The notes under the pieces: generated by a model
What the model saw: the letters and a program-made list of their open reading frames with translations, nothing else
What the model was told of the DNA's origin: nothing
The model's database searches: none
Origin: CAYOVG01 sp964407285
Lineage (GTDB): Bacteria > Desulfobacterota > Syntrophobacteria > Syntrophobacterales > Syntrophobacteraceae
DNA length: 32,323 nt
Reading direction: 5' to 3'
Assembly: GCA_964407285.1 (NCBI GenBank)
Contig: CAYOVG010000029.1
Location: 1 to 32,323 of the forward strand
Translations under genes and position numbers: made by a program
Part shown: in pieces, positions 8,902 through 17,048 of the stretch
Position numbering within the stretch: position 1 is the stretch's first letter
Layout: the number at the start of each line of letters is the position of its first letter

Positions 8902-8939
8902 ACGCCATACCAGATCATCGAAGGAGGATGAAACTCAAT

Positions 8940-9560
8940 ATGATTTCAGCAATGGAAGCACTCGAATGCCTGAGAGCGGGGAATCAACGCTTCGTTTCGG
9001 ACATCCGGGACTGCGGTGCGCTCACGAACCGGATGCGTCGAAGCGAATTGCCGGCCGGCCAGGAGCCGTTCGCCATCATCCTCGGGTGTTCGGATTCGCG
9101 TGTGCCGGCGGAGATTATTTTCGACCAGGGGCTGGGCGACCTGTTCGTCATCCGCGTGGCGGGAAATATCGTTGCCTCCTCCCAGGTGGGCAGCATCGAG
9201 TTTGCGGCGGAGCGGTTCGGTACCCGGCTCGTCGTGGTTCTGGGGCACTCTATGTGCGGGGCGGTTCTGGCCACGCTGGAAGAACTCGAGCATCCCACGG
9301 AAAGCCGGTCCCCGAACCTTCGCTCGATCGTCAACCGTATCCGGCCGGCCGTCGAAACACTGATGGAGGCGCAATCCCACCAGGACCGGGATGCCCTGGT
9401 GCGGCACGCAGTCCGTGCAAACATCCGCGCATCCGCAAACCAACTGCGGCACGGATCACAGATCCTGGAGCAGCTTATCCAGGAAAACGGGCTTCTCGTC
9501 GTGGGCGCCGAGTATTCGCTGGAGACAGGAATCGTTGATTTCTTCGACGGTCTCCCGTAG
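8940..9560 (+). CDS. Beta-class carbonic anhydrase
   Basis: This enzyme interconverts CO2 and bicarbonate with a catalytic zinc. The zinc ligands Cys50 (GCSDSR), His103 and Cys106 (LGHSMCGA) and the Asp52-Arg54 dyad are all present, as in plant-type beta carbonic anhydrases. Length is about 206 residues from ATG 8940. An AAGGAGG ribosome-binding site (8921-8927) directly abuts an earlier ATG at 8928, leaving no spacing, so I favour 8940 (12 bases away). There is no signal peptide, so it is cytoplasmic. It stands alone with its own candidate promoter and could supply bicarbonate for carboxylations or balance CO2 from catabolism. Confidence 0.93.
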   Translation: MISAMEALECLRAGNQRFVSDIRDCGALTNRMRRSELPAGQEPFAIILGCSDSRVPAEIIFDQGLGDLFVIRVAGNIVASSQVGSIEFAAERFGTRLVVVLGHSMCGAVLATLEELEHPTESRSPNLRSIVNRIRPAVETLMEAQSHQDRDALVRHAVRANIRASANQLRHGSQILEQLIQENGLLVVGAEYSLETGIVDFFDGLP

Positions 9561-9814
9561 AGCGGCTACCGAAAGAGGAAAGAGGCGTTTTTTCTGCAAA
9601 CCAGGGGAGATAAATGGGGCGAACCCGCGCGCGCGAAGACTTGAGGGTCGGGTCGTCCCCGTGAGCGGCATGGGTGAAAAACGTGAAGGGAGGGCGGATG
9701 GAACGCGATGCCGGTCCCGTCCCCCACCCGCATCCGTCTTACAGCTTCCCGGCGCGGGCAGCGGGAGGACCGGAATTCACACGGGGAAGCCCGCCCGAAG
9801 CTCCATCCCGGGGA

Positions 9815-10141
9815 TCAATGCTTCTGCCCTTCATACAGAGATCCAACATTCTCCTCTCCATATACGAGCCGTATCTGATCCAGGAGTTGATTCGTGGCAT
9901 CTTCGATCCGGTCGATGTCTCTCTCATCGACGCTGTCATCCGTAACAAAGTTCAACGACGCTTTCAACCTTTCGAATTGCTGTATGATCTCCGGCTTGAT
10001 CTTTCCATTTCCCAGCCGTTCGTTGAGGTCCAAAATCGTGAACACGCAACTCTCCACTCGCACGCGTAGATGTCTGCCGCCGGGCTGGTGGTGAGCAAAC
10101 AATCCGCCTTCGGTCTGTTGTCTATTAAGGGCCATGTCCAT
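9815..10141 (-). CDS. Small conserved-looking hypothetical protein
   Basis: I do not recognise a family. The 108-residue product is soluble, acidic in its C-terminal half and probably helical there, with no cysteine cluster, signal peptide or membrane segment. ATG 10141 is preferred because a GGGAAGAG motif precedes it and upstream residues look random. An ATG six bases further in is possible. It starts 20 bases after the stop of the zinc-ribbon/pseudo-receiver gene on the same strand, so the two probably form an operon and may act together. Confidence 0.7.
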   Translation of the reverse strand: MDMALNRQQTEGGLFAHHQPGGRHLRVRVESCVFTILDLNERLGNGKIKPEIIQQFERLKASLNFVTDDSVDERDIDRIEDATNQLLDQIRLVYGEENVGSLYEGQKH

Positions 10142-10161
10142 ACTCTTCCCTGTCCGGATGT

Positions 10162-10803
10162 TTAGACCCGGCCTTTGGCTTCCAGTTCGTCCCGAAACAC
10201 CTTGTAGAAGAACCGATGCTCCTTTACGGCCCGGTCGACAATGAGCTTCGTCTTGTCCAGATCCTTTGCGTTCAGAATGAAATTGACCCCTGTCCTGAAC
10301 GCGGCCATGTTGTCCGAGGTCGACAGAGTCTCGCTGACAAGACACACGAAGAGTTGCCTCCTCATCTGCATGGGAAGCGGCTGAATGTAGCGCAAGACAG
10401 GATTCGTCTCTCTGTTCGACCCGTCAAAAGCCTCTTCGATGATCACCATGTCGTAGCGGTTATGGCGCAACTCGCTCAAAGCCGCTTTGGCAGTAGGAAC
10501 CGGGTTGAGGTGGTAGTTCCCCCGCAGGCTCTTTTCCAGTTTCCCGCGGATTGCCTCGCCGGAAACGCAAAGCAGCAGGGACTCTATGCCATCATCCATC
10601 ATTTCGCTGGGGAAATCGTAGTCATCGCGCTCTTCCTCTTCCGGCGCATCGAATTCCATAACACCGGGAGGCGGCTCCTCACGACTGAGTTCTATCGGAG
10701 CACGGCATTTTGGACATAGGGTACTCACCTTTCGCCCCGGAGGAATCTTGTCGTCGGGCACATTGAACGCCATGCGGCAACTCGAACACTGGATTTTCAT
10801 CAA
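10162..10803 (-). CDS. Zinc-ribbon protein with pseudo-receiver-like domain
   Basis: The N-terminus has an MJ0042-type zinc ribbon: Cys6-x2-Cys9 and Cys30-x2-Cys33 around an MAFNVPDDKIPPG core. An acidic proline-containing linker (about 40-70) leads to an alpha/beta domain (about 73-205) that looks like a response-regulator receiver. Where the phospho-accepting Asp would stand (after DMVII) the residues are Glu-Glu, so normal phosphorylation is unlikely. The 213-residue protein has no output domain. Such zinc-ribbon proteins are common in Desulfobacterota and Myxococcota, often with unknown roles. It is the first gene of a two-gene - strand operon. Confidence 0.75.
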   Translation of the reverse strand: MMKIQCSSCRMAFNVPDDKIPPGRKVSTLCPKCRAPIELSREEPPPGVMEFDAPEEEERDDYDFPSEMMDDGIESLLLCVSGEAIRGKLEKSLRGNYHLNPVPTAKAALSELRHNRYDMVIIEEAFDGSNRETNPVLRYIQPLPMQMRRQLFVCLVSETLSTSDNMAAFRTGVNFILNAKDLDKTKLIVDRAVKEHRFFYKVFRDELEAKGRV

Positions 10804-10914
10804 CTCCCCCTCTGCCTCTCTCCGGTAACCTATCGAAAAGAGTGCTAAGTTTCATATAAGTATTTCCCTGACCCTTGACTACCGATACTATCAGAAAAAT
10901 CTCGCCATCGTCCA

Positions 10915-10943
10915 TTACTAAAACGATGCAACGAGTGTACAAT
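10915..10943 (+). promoter_or_regulatory. Putative promoter of the aldo/keto reductase gene
   Basis: TACAAT (10938-10943, five of six) has TTACTA (10915-10920, three of six) 17 bases upstream. It lies in the gap between divergent genes. It would place the transcription start near 10950, which argues against the ATG at 10942 as translation start. Confidence 0.4.
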
Positions 10944-10974
10944 GTGTAAAACCAATTGGAATTGGGAGGTTCGC

Positions 10975-11967
10975 ATGATGGATCGAATTCGATTTGGAGA
11001 GACGGGCCCGAGTGTATCCGTCCTGGTTCTGGGGACATGGGTCACGGGAGGCTGGGCATGGGGTGGAGCTGAAGAAGAGGATTCCCTGAAAGCCATTCGC
11101 AGGGCTCTCGAACTGGGGATAAACATAATCGACACGGCCCCGGTGTACGGGTTCGGCCTTTCGGAAGAGATAGTGGGCAAGGCGCTGAAGGATTGGGGTC
11201 GTCGTCCCGAAATTGCAGTCGCCACCAAGTGCGGTCTCGAGTGGGATGACCAACACAGGTATATACGCCGCAATTCCAGGCCGGAGAGAGTCAGGCGGGA
11301 AATCGACGACAGTTTGAGGCGTTTGGGAGTCGACTGCGTCGATCTCTATCAAATTCACTGGCCGGACTTGAAGACACCCTTTGCGGATACGATGGGAACA
11401 CTGAGAGAGCTTCAACGCGAGGGCAAGATCCGGTACATAGGAGTCAGCAACTTCTCCCGAGAACAGATTGAAGAGTGCAGAAAACACGGCCCGGTTCACA
11501 GTCTTCAGCCCCCGTACAATCTCTTCGAGCGTGGGGCGGAGGCGGAACTGCTCCCCTACTGCAAGGAAAACGGCGTGGCGACACTGGTCTATGGAGGATT
11601 GTGCAGGGGTATTCTAACGGGAAAGTTTTCCGGAAACGAAAAGTTCCCGCCGGGTGACCTGCGCCGTGGAGACCCGAAGTTCAAGCCGGACCGATTCAGG
11701 CAATACACCAGGGCTGTCGACGCTCTGAAGAAGATCGCGTCCCGGTATGGAAAAACTCCGGCCCAGTTCGCTCTCAGGTGGGCGCTCCAGCAACCCGGGG
11801 TCACAACCGTAATCGCGGGGGCAAGAACGCAGCAGCAGATGGAGGAGAACGCCGGGGTGTCGGGTTGGGAGATATCGGCAAGCGATATGGATGAAGTTGA
11901 AGCAATCATTAAGAAATTCATTAAGACTCCTGTAGGACCGGAGTTTATGGCCCCCGGTCTCGACTGA
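10975..11967 (+). CDS. Aldo/keto reductase
   Basis: This is an NAD(P)H-dependent oxidoreductase of the aldo/keto reductase superfamily with a TIM-barrel fold. The catalytic tetrad is visible as Asp53, Tyr58, Lys84 (ATKCG) and His127 (QIHWPD). The C-terminal cofactor-binding motif (VIAGARTQQQMEEN) is intact. It has 330 residues, the normal size. The start ATG 10975 (or the adjacent ATG 10978) follows a GGGAGG ribosome-binding site at 10964-10969. The substrate cannot be told from sequence. The overall type resembles bacterial members acting on sugars or aldehydes. It is transcribed divergently from the zinc-ribbon operon. Confidence 0.93.
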   Translation: MMDRIRFGETGPSVSVLVLGTWVTGGWAWGGAEEEDSLKAIRRALELGINIIDTAPVYGFGLSEEIVGKALKDWGRRPEIAVATKCGLEWDDQHRYIRRNSRPERVRREIDDSLRRLGVDCVDLYQIHWPDLKTPFADTMGTLRELQREGKIRYIGVSNFSREQIEECRKHGPVHSLQPPYNLFERGAEAELLPYCKENGVATLVYGGLCRGILTGKFSGNEKFPPGDLRRGDPKFKPDRFRQYTRAVDALKKIASRYGKTPAQFALRWALQQPGVTTVIAGARTQQQMEENAGVSGWEISASDMDEVEAIIKKFIKTPVGPEFMAPGLD

Positions 11968-12028
11968 AGGAAAATTTCACGCCGAAATACCCTGGAATCG
12001 ATTTTGTGCTTCCCCTGGAGGGGGGATT

Positions 12029-12109
12029 ATGTTAGAAGGCACCCCAGCACCTCATGGCAGATACCGTGAATTATTTCTACAAGGAAAAGGAGTACCGGCA
12101 CGTGAGTGA
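12029..12109 (+). CDS. Possible 26-codon leader ORF
   Basis: An ATG at 12029 follows a very strong GGAGGGGGG ribosome-binding site at 12017-12025. It opens a 26-codon frame ending in TGA at 12107-12109. This stop overlaps the preferred GTG start (12102) of the next gene, an arrangement suited to translational coupling. The peptide has no recognisable features. It could alternatively mark a frameshift in the 5' end of the deacetylase gene. Confidence 0.35.
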   Translation: MLEGTPAPHGRYRELFLQGKGVPARE

Positions 12110-12944
12110 GCCATTCGCTGCGAGTAGCGAGGTGATTGGACTGCCCGAACACTATCGCCCCCGCCAGTTTGCCTTCCTGTGGGAGACCGCCCTCGACAAC
12201 TGGAAGGAAAGACTGACGCAAGCGATAGAGCAATGGGCGGGGAATAATACTCCTAACATTTTTTTCAGAGCGGACGATATCGGCGTGGGCAGTTGTGCTT
12301 TCGATGCTCTTTGCAGGCTTTTCCGGACGCACGAAATTCCGCTCGCGCTGGCGGTGGTTCCGGCATGGTTGAGCGGCACGAGATGCGAATGGCTGTTTCG
12401 TTGCGCGCCGTTGGAGGAGCGCCTTTGGGGTTGGCACCAGCACGGCTGGCGCCATGTCAATTGGCAAAGAACCGGCAAGAAATCGGAATTCGGCGATCAC
12501 CGCGCCCTCGAGAAGCAGATTCGGGACATTACACAAGGACAACAGAAAATGCTGGACACGTTCGGTGAGCACGCGCTTCCGGTTTTCACCCCGCCGTGGA
12601 ACCGGATATCGTCTCCGACCATCAAGGTCCTGCAGCAACTGGGATTCAAGGGGATCTCCATGGAGATGGCCATACCGAGAAGCCTGAAGCCGGCCGTCAC
12701 GATGAAAAGCTTCAGGGTGCAGCTCGATCTCCATACGCGGAAAGCGGTGAACGGCGAAGAGGATTATAATAAGCTTGTTGAGGAGTTGGTCGCTCTTCTC
12801 AGCAAAAGGGAACCCATAGGCATAATGATACACCATCAGCGGATGACGATTTTCGCCTTTGAATTTCTGAACGAGCTGATCAGACAGTTGAAAGACAAAC
12901 TTCATGCCCGATTCCTTTCATTCAGGGAGCTTCTCGAGAAATGA
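12102..12944 (+). CDS. Polysaccharide deacetylase-like (NodB-fold) protein
   Basis: The product resembles carbohydrate esterase family 4 / DUF2334-type metal-dependent deacetylases. In order it shows a metal-binding RADD motif, a HQHGWRH motif whose histidines would bind the metal, a PPWNR motif and a late MIHHQRM motif. There is no signal peptide, which suggests a cytoplasmic substrate rather than cell-wall glycan. I favour GTG 12102, nine bases after AAGGAG (12087-12092), giving about 280 residues. ATG 12054 would add 16 residues but has no ribosome-binding site. It is followed 35 bases later by the radical SAM gene, so the genes may be cotranscribed. The substrate is unknown. Confidence 0.75.
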   Translation: MSEPFAASSEVIGLPEHYRPRQFAFLWETALDNWKERLTQAIEQWAGNNTPNIFFRADDIGVGSCAFDALCRLFRTHEIPLALAVVPAWLSGTRCEWLFRCAPLEERLWGWHQHGWRHVNWQRTGKKSEFGDHRALEKQIRDITQGQQKMLDTFGEHALPVFTPPWNRISSPTIKVLQQLGFKGISMEMAIPRSLKPAVTMKSFRVQLDLHTRKAVNGEEDYNKLVEELVALLSKREPIGIMIHHQRMTIFAFEFLNELIRQLKDKLHARFLSFRELLEK

Positions 12945-12979
12945 TCCGGAACGGTGGGAGTCATCGAATATAGCGGATA

Positions 12980-14281
12980 ATGAAAAGCAATAAACCATCC
13001 CTTGTCTACGCGGATGCGGAAGGGAACATCTTCGACCTGCCTGAACTGGAAATGGCGGGAAGCAGTGGGGGCCGACGGCAAAGGCTGAAAAACGGCGATT
13101 GGATTCCCTTGCCGCCCGGCAGTGAGCTTTTTGTATTGCCGGACCGATACCCGGTCGGGTTCAACCCTCGCAAGGGACGATTCGAAGTCCTGGCCCGCGA
13201 TCCCTCCGATCCGAGAAAAGTCGTGCAGGCCGTCGCGGCCTTTATGGCCCCGGCCCATACACAGGTCCTTAGCGCCGCATACGACGCAGCCCCCCAAGCG
13301 CGCATACTTCCGCTGTTTTCCTACACTGCCGTGGGATGGCATAAGGGGCGTTTCGTGGCGGCGGGAGTCAGGGTAGACCCTGATGAACGGCAGGACATAA
13401 GGCATTTCGATTTCAAGCGAATCGAACGCAACGCCCGCAGGCGCATGGCCGCGGAACCCGAGAACAGGCTCGTGCAGCACCTGGGCAAATGCGCTTTGAC
13501 TTATAGCTGCCCGGCCGCTCGCAACCTGTTCATGAATCGTTGGGAGGCCCCGCTGCCCAGCTCCCCCGCGTGCAACGCGCGATGCCTGGGTTGTATCAGT
13601 CAGCAGGACCGCGAGGATATCCGCGCCACTCAGGATCGTATATCCTTTGTCCCCACTCCCGAGGAAATAGCGGGGATTGCGACTCCGCACCTGCTGAAGG
13701 CCGCGAGGCCCGTGGTGAGTTTCGGACAGGGATGTGAGGGGGAACCCCTGCTTCAAGCGTCAACCATCGAGGATGCCATTCGTCTGATCCGCAAATCGAC
13801 GGGCCGAGGCACCATCAACCTGAATACCAACGGCAGTCTCCCCGACGGGGTCGACCGTCTTAGCCGGGCGGGCCTGGACAGCATCCGGGTGAGCCTCAAC
13901 AGCTGCCGTCCCGAGTACTACGACGCCTACTACCGCCCACGGGGGTACGGCCTGGAAGACCTTAAGAAATCGATACAGGCGATCAAGGCCCATGGGGGAT
14001 TCGCCTCGATCAATTACCTGGTCCTTCCCGGCCTCACCGACGATGAAGCCGAATGGGAAGCGCTGCGCCGCTTTATCGCCGAGACGCGCCTGGACCTCAT
14101 TCAGATGCGAAATCTCAACATCGATCCCGAGTGGTACTTCAAGTGCCTGAATTATAAGAGACATGGCAGGACGATCGGGATACGGAAATGGATGGAGCGC
14201 CTGAGAGAAGCGTTTCCGGACCTTCGCTTCGGATATTTCAACCCGTGCCTCGATTCGAACGCGAAAGAGGAGATTACGTGA
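12980..14281 (+). CDS. Radical SAM protein
   Basis: The product is a 433-residue radical S-adenosylmethionine enzyme. The cluster motif is Cys198-x3-Cys202-x2-Cys205 (CNARCLGC), followed by GCEGEP as the SAM-binding segment and a TIM-barrel-like domain with NTNGS and RVSLNS strands. The roughly 190-residue N-terminal extension is not familiar. It contains Cys171 and Cys177, which might join an extra metal site. The substrate is unknown. The last four bases overlap the GTG start of the LhgO-like gene, indicating translational coupling. The ribosome-binding site at this start is weak. Confidence 0.85.
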   Translation: MKSNKPSLVYADAEGNIFDLPELEMAGSSGGRRQRLKNGDWIPLPPGSELFVLPDRYPVGFNPRKGRFEVLARDPSDPRKVVQAVAAFMAPAHTQVLSAAYDAAPQARILPLFSYTAVGWHKGRFVAAGVRVDPDERQDIRHFDFKRIERNARRRMAAEPENRLVQHLGKCALTYSCPAARNLFMNRWEAPLPSSPACNARCLGCISQQDREDIRATQDRISFVPTPEEIAGIATPHLLKAARPVVSFGQGCEGEPLLQASTIEDAIRLIRKSTGRGTINLNTNGSLPDGVDRLSRAGLDSIRVSLNSCRPEYYDAYYRPRGYGLEDLKKSIQAIKAHGGFASINYLVLPGLTDDEAEWEALRRFIAETRLDLIQMRNLNIDPEWYFKCLNYKRHGRTIGIRKWMERLREAFPDLRFGYFNPCLDSNAKEEIT

Positions 14282-15492
14282 GCGGTTCATATGATGTCTG
14301 TATAATTGGGGCCGGAATCGTCGGACTGGCTACCGCGATGAAGCTCGGTGAAGCCCACCCCGATCTGCGGATGGCGGTACTGGACAAGGAAGATGCGCCG
14401 GCGACCCACCAGACCGGCCACAACAGCGGGGTCATCCATTCGGGGATCTACTACCGCCCCGGGTCCATGAAAGCGCGTATGTGCATCTCGGGCGCGAAGG
14501 AACTGGTGAGTTTCTGCCGGGAGAACGGCATACCTTACGACCTTTGCGGGAAGGTGGTGGTCGCCGTGCAACCGGAGGAAATCCCGAGGCTGCATGCTCT
14601 TTACGAGCGGGGCAGAGAAAACGGCATCCCCGGCCTGGAACTGGTCGGACCGGAAAGGATCAGGGAAATCGAACCCCATGTCGAGTGTCTTGCGGGCATG
14701 GTGGTCCCTACTACCGGGATCGTCAACTTCAGGCAGGTGGCGTGCGCTTTCGCGGATAAGTTCAGGAAAGCGGGCGGCCGGGTCTTGCTCAACCATCGCG
14801 TGACGGGCATCGGGAAAGGGAGTGACGGCATCCACGTGGAGACGAATCGAGGGGTCGTTTCGGCGCGGGTCGGCATCAACTGCGCCGGACTCTATTCCGA
14901 TATCGTTGCACGGTTCTCCGGGATGGAACCTCCGTGCTCGATCATTCCCTTTCGCGGGGAGTACTACCGGTTGAAGCCGGAGAGCAGACACATGGTGAAG
15001 AACCTCATTTATCCGGTCCCCGACCCGAGGTTTCCGTTCCTGGGGGTCCACTTCACACGCATGATCGACAACGAGGTCGAGGCGGGACCCAACGCGGTCC
15101 TGGCGTGGCGCCGTGAAGGTTACCGCAGAACGGATATGGATCCGGCGGAGCTTCTGGGGACGCTGTCCTATCCCGGATTCCGGCGGATGGCGCGGCGCTA
15201 CTGGCTTGAAGGGCTGAAGGACACGATCCGCTCCTTCTCCAAAAACCGGTTTGTCCAAAGCCTCCGGAAACTGACGCCCGAAATCGCCGCCCGCGATCTC
15301 GTTCCGGGAGGGGCCGGAGTCAGAGCGCAGGCCGTGGGGAATGCCGGCGACCTCATCGACGATTTCGTCATAATGCGCGACAAGAACATGGTTCATGTGC
15401 TCAATGCGCCCTCGCCGGCGGCCACTTCTTCACTCGCCGTCGCCGGTCATATCACGAAGCTGACGGAGCCCCTGCTGGACGCGAAATCTTGA
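14278..15492 (+). CDS. lhgO: L-2-hydroxyglutarate oxidase/dehydrogenase LhgO family, FAD-dependent
   Basis: LhgO oxidises L-2-hydroxyglutarate to 2-oxoglutarate and in E. coli passes electrons to the membrane quinone pool. The FAD-binding GAGIVG motif is at residues 11-16. The family hallmark HNSGVIHSG with YYRPGSMKA follows, and a C-terminal GGAGVRAQAV segment completes the 404-residue protein. I choose GTG 14278, six bases after an AGAGGAG ribosome-binding site. It overlaps the radical SAM stop, and longer upstream starts lie inside that gene. If it reduces quinones it would feed the alternative complex III encoded further right. The exact substrate is inferred from family membership. Confidence 0.88.
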   Translation: MSGSYDVCIIGAGIVGLATAMKLGEAHPDLRMAVLDKEDAPATHQTGHNSGVIHSGIYYRPGSMKARMCISGAKELVSFCRENGIPYDLCGKVVVAVQPEEIPRLHALYERGRENGIPGLELVGPERIREIEPHVECLAGMVVPTTGIVNFRQVACAFADKFRKAGGRVLLNHRVTGIGKGSDGIHVETNRGVVSARVGINCAGLYSDIVARFSGMEPPCSIIPFRGEYYRLKPESRHMVKNLIYPVPDPRFPFLGVHFTRMIDNEVEAGPNAVLAWRREGYRRTDMDPAELLGTLSYPGFRRMARRYWLEGLKDTIRSFSKNRFVQSLRKLTPEIAARDLVPGGAGVRAQAVGNAGDLIDDFVIMRDKNMVHVLNAPSPAATSSLAVAGHITKLTEPLLDAKS

Positions 15493-15637
15493 AAAAAGCG
15501 CCGGTGGAACCTCCGGAGTGGGACTTACGCCGAGCAGCCCGCCATACTACAGCGATTGAGGACCTGCAGCGCGGTTTACAGTGAACTATAGTGAATTATG
15601 CGGTAGGAAGGAAAAACGATTTTCTTCGAACCGGAGC

Positions 15638-15666
15638 TTTTCCATCCTGTGATTACGTGTTATATT
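15638..15666 (+). promoter_or_regulatory. Extended -10 promoter before a candidate small RNA
   Basis: TGT-TATATT (15658-15666) is an extended -10 element with five of six core matches. A weak TTTTCC (15638-15643) stands 17 bases upstream. It lies about 165 bases after lhgO and would start a transcript near 15673. Confidence 0.5.
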
Positions 15667-15672
15667 GTAGTT

Positions 15673-15794
15673 AGATAAATTACCTCCTGTGGTTGATGAT
15701 TAGAGGGCCGGGTAATCACCCCTCCGCTCTCCGGCCCTCAGTATATATGTCAGTGTCAGGCCCGGACCTTTCAGCATCCGGGCCTTTCTTTTTA
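15673..15794 (+). ncRNA. Candidate small RNA or structured leader, about 120 nt
   Basis: Between an extended -10 promoter and a rho-independent terminator lies a non-coding stretch of about 120 bases. Hairpin 1 pairs GAGGGCCGG (15703-15711) with CCGGCCCTC (15731-15739) around a 19-base loop containing CCCCTCC (15719-15725). A second CCTCC (15683-15687) sits in the predicted unpaired 5' part. Both could pair with Shine-Dalgarno sequences. Hairpin 2 is the terminator. It may be a free small RNA, the lhgO 3' end, or an attenuator for the GTPase gene that starts 95 bases downstream. I recognise no Rfam family. Confidence 0.4.
15758..15793 (+). terminator. Rho-independent terminator
   Basis: AGGCCCGG (15758-15765) pairs perfectly with CCGGGCCT (15778-15785) around a 12-base loop and is followed by TTCTTTTT. 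The right arm can also pair with GGCCCGG at 15796-15802, a competing structure. Confidence 0.8.
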
Positions 15795-15888
15795 TGGCCC
15801 GGAAACGGCCGGTTCCACGCATTTTTTGTTGCCCTGGGGATGAATTCAATATAAAAGGCCGAAAAAAACATTTTCAGAGGGGATACGA

Positions 15889-16932
15889 GTGAAACTTGGA
15901 ATAATCGGATTGGGACGTTCCGGCAAGACTACCATATTCAACGCTCTTACGCAGAGGACCGGTGAATCGGCCCCGACCGGCGGCCAGGTGGTTCCCGTGC
16001 TGGGGGTCGTTTCCGTGCCGGACCCCCGCGTCGACTGGCTGAGCGGCCTCTACAAACCGAAGAAGACGACATACGCCCAGGTTACGTACATGGATCTTCA
16101 GGGAATGCCGGGAGTCACGGAGAACAAGCAGGAATACATGTCGCTCCTGCTCAACCATATGAGGCCCATGGACGCTTTCCTCATGGTCGTCAGGAATTTT
16201 GACGACGCGGTGCTGGGGTCGCCCGCTCCGGGCCGGGATTTCCAGGACCTGGATGATGAATTCATCATCGCCGACCTGGCCACGGTCGAGAAGCGCATGG
16301 AGAAGCTGTCGGCCGAAGCGAAGAAGGGCAGGAAGGCTTCCGACAACGAGATGGAGCTTCTCGGACGATGCGCGGCCTTGCTGAATGATGGAAAACCGGT
16401 CCGGCATGAAGCCGAGCTTGCGCAGGCCCCGGAACTGCGCGGATTTACTCTCCTTTCGGCCAAACCTATCCTGGTGGTCGTCAACAATCCCGACGAAGAC
16501 GACGCTCTTCCCGATGTGTCCTTCGGCTCCCTGGAATCCATGGTCATACGCGGGAAGCTCGAAATGGAAATAGGCCAGCTCTCGGAAGCCGAAGCCGAAG
16601 TATTCCGCCAGGACTTCGGGATTACAGAATCGGCGCGGGAGCGGGTCATACAGTCATCCTTTGCGCTCCTTCGGCTTGCGACTTTTCTCACCGTCGGAGA
16701 GGATGAGGTGAAAGCCTGGACGATAACCAGGGACATCCCGGCTGTCGAGGCCGCCGGAGCGGTGCATACGGACATCCAGAAGGGTTTCATTCGGGCGGAA
16801 GTGGTAGCCTACGAGGACCTCAAACGTTGCGGCGATTACGCCGCGGCAAGAAAACAGGGACTGGTTCGCCTGGAAGGCAAAACCTATCCCGTACAGGACG
16901 GCGACATAATCCACTACCGCTTCAATGTTTAG
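15889..16932 (+). CDS. YchF/OLA1-like GTPase with TGS domain
   Basis: The product is a TRAFAC-class P-loop protein of the Obg/YchF group. Its P-loop is GLGRSGKTT (residues 7-15), unlike the GLPNVGKST usual in YchF. The G3-like DLQG comes at about residue 69. The NKxD motif is missing and an NNPDED segment is in its place, as expected for a family with altered nucleotide preference. A helical insert (about 125-180) and a DUF933/TGS-like C-terminus ending RLEGKTYPVQDGDIIHYRF match YchF closely. At 347 residues it is a little short. GTG 15889 follows AGAGGGG with six bases spacing. I read it as a divergent YchF paralogue. YchF binds ribosomes and ATP in E. coli, but this one's role is unknown. 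Confidence 0.85.
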   Translation: MKLGIIGLGRSGKTTIFNALTQRTGESAPTGGQVVPVLGVVSVPDPRVDWLSGLYKPKKTTYAQVTYMDLQGMPGVTENKQEYMSLLLNHMRPMDAFLMVVRNFDDAVLGSPAPGRDFQDLDDEFIIADLATVEKRMEKLSAEAKKGRKASDNEMELLGRCAALLNDGKPVRHEAELAQAPELRGFTLLSAKPILVVVNNPDEDDALPDVSFGSLESMVIRGKLEMEIGQLSEAEAEVFRQDFGITESARERVIQSSFALLRLATFLTVGEDEVKAWTITRDIPAVEAAGAVHTDIQKGFIRAEVVAYEDLKRCGDYAAARKQGLVRLEGKTYPVQDGDIIHYRFNV

Positions 16933-17048
16933 GAATCGGGAAAACGGATGCCGGAAGTCCCGTGCCGGAGGGTCGATGGAGGCGTCTCACGCCCCAGAGG
17001 CCTGTTTCCGGTATGTGATCGCCTGCTTTCCCGGTACGCATTTCCGTA

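Noticed and set aside
8612..9538. Long frame overlapping the carbonic anhydrase gene
   Set aside because: It runs across the carbonic anhydrase in another frame, is rich in Arg/Pro/Gly, and has no family resemblance.
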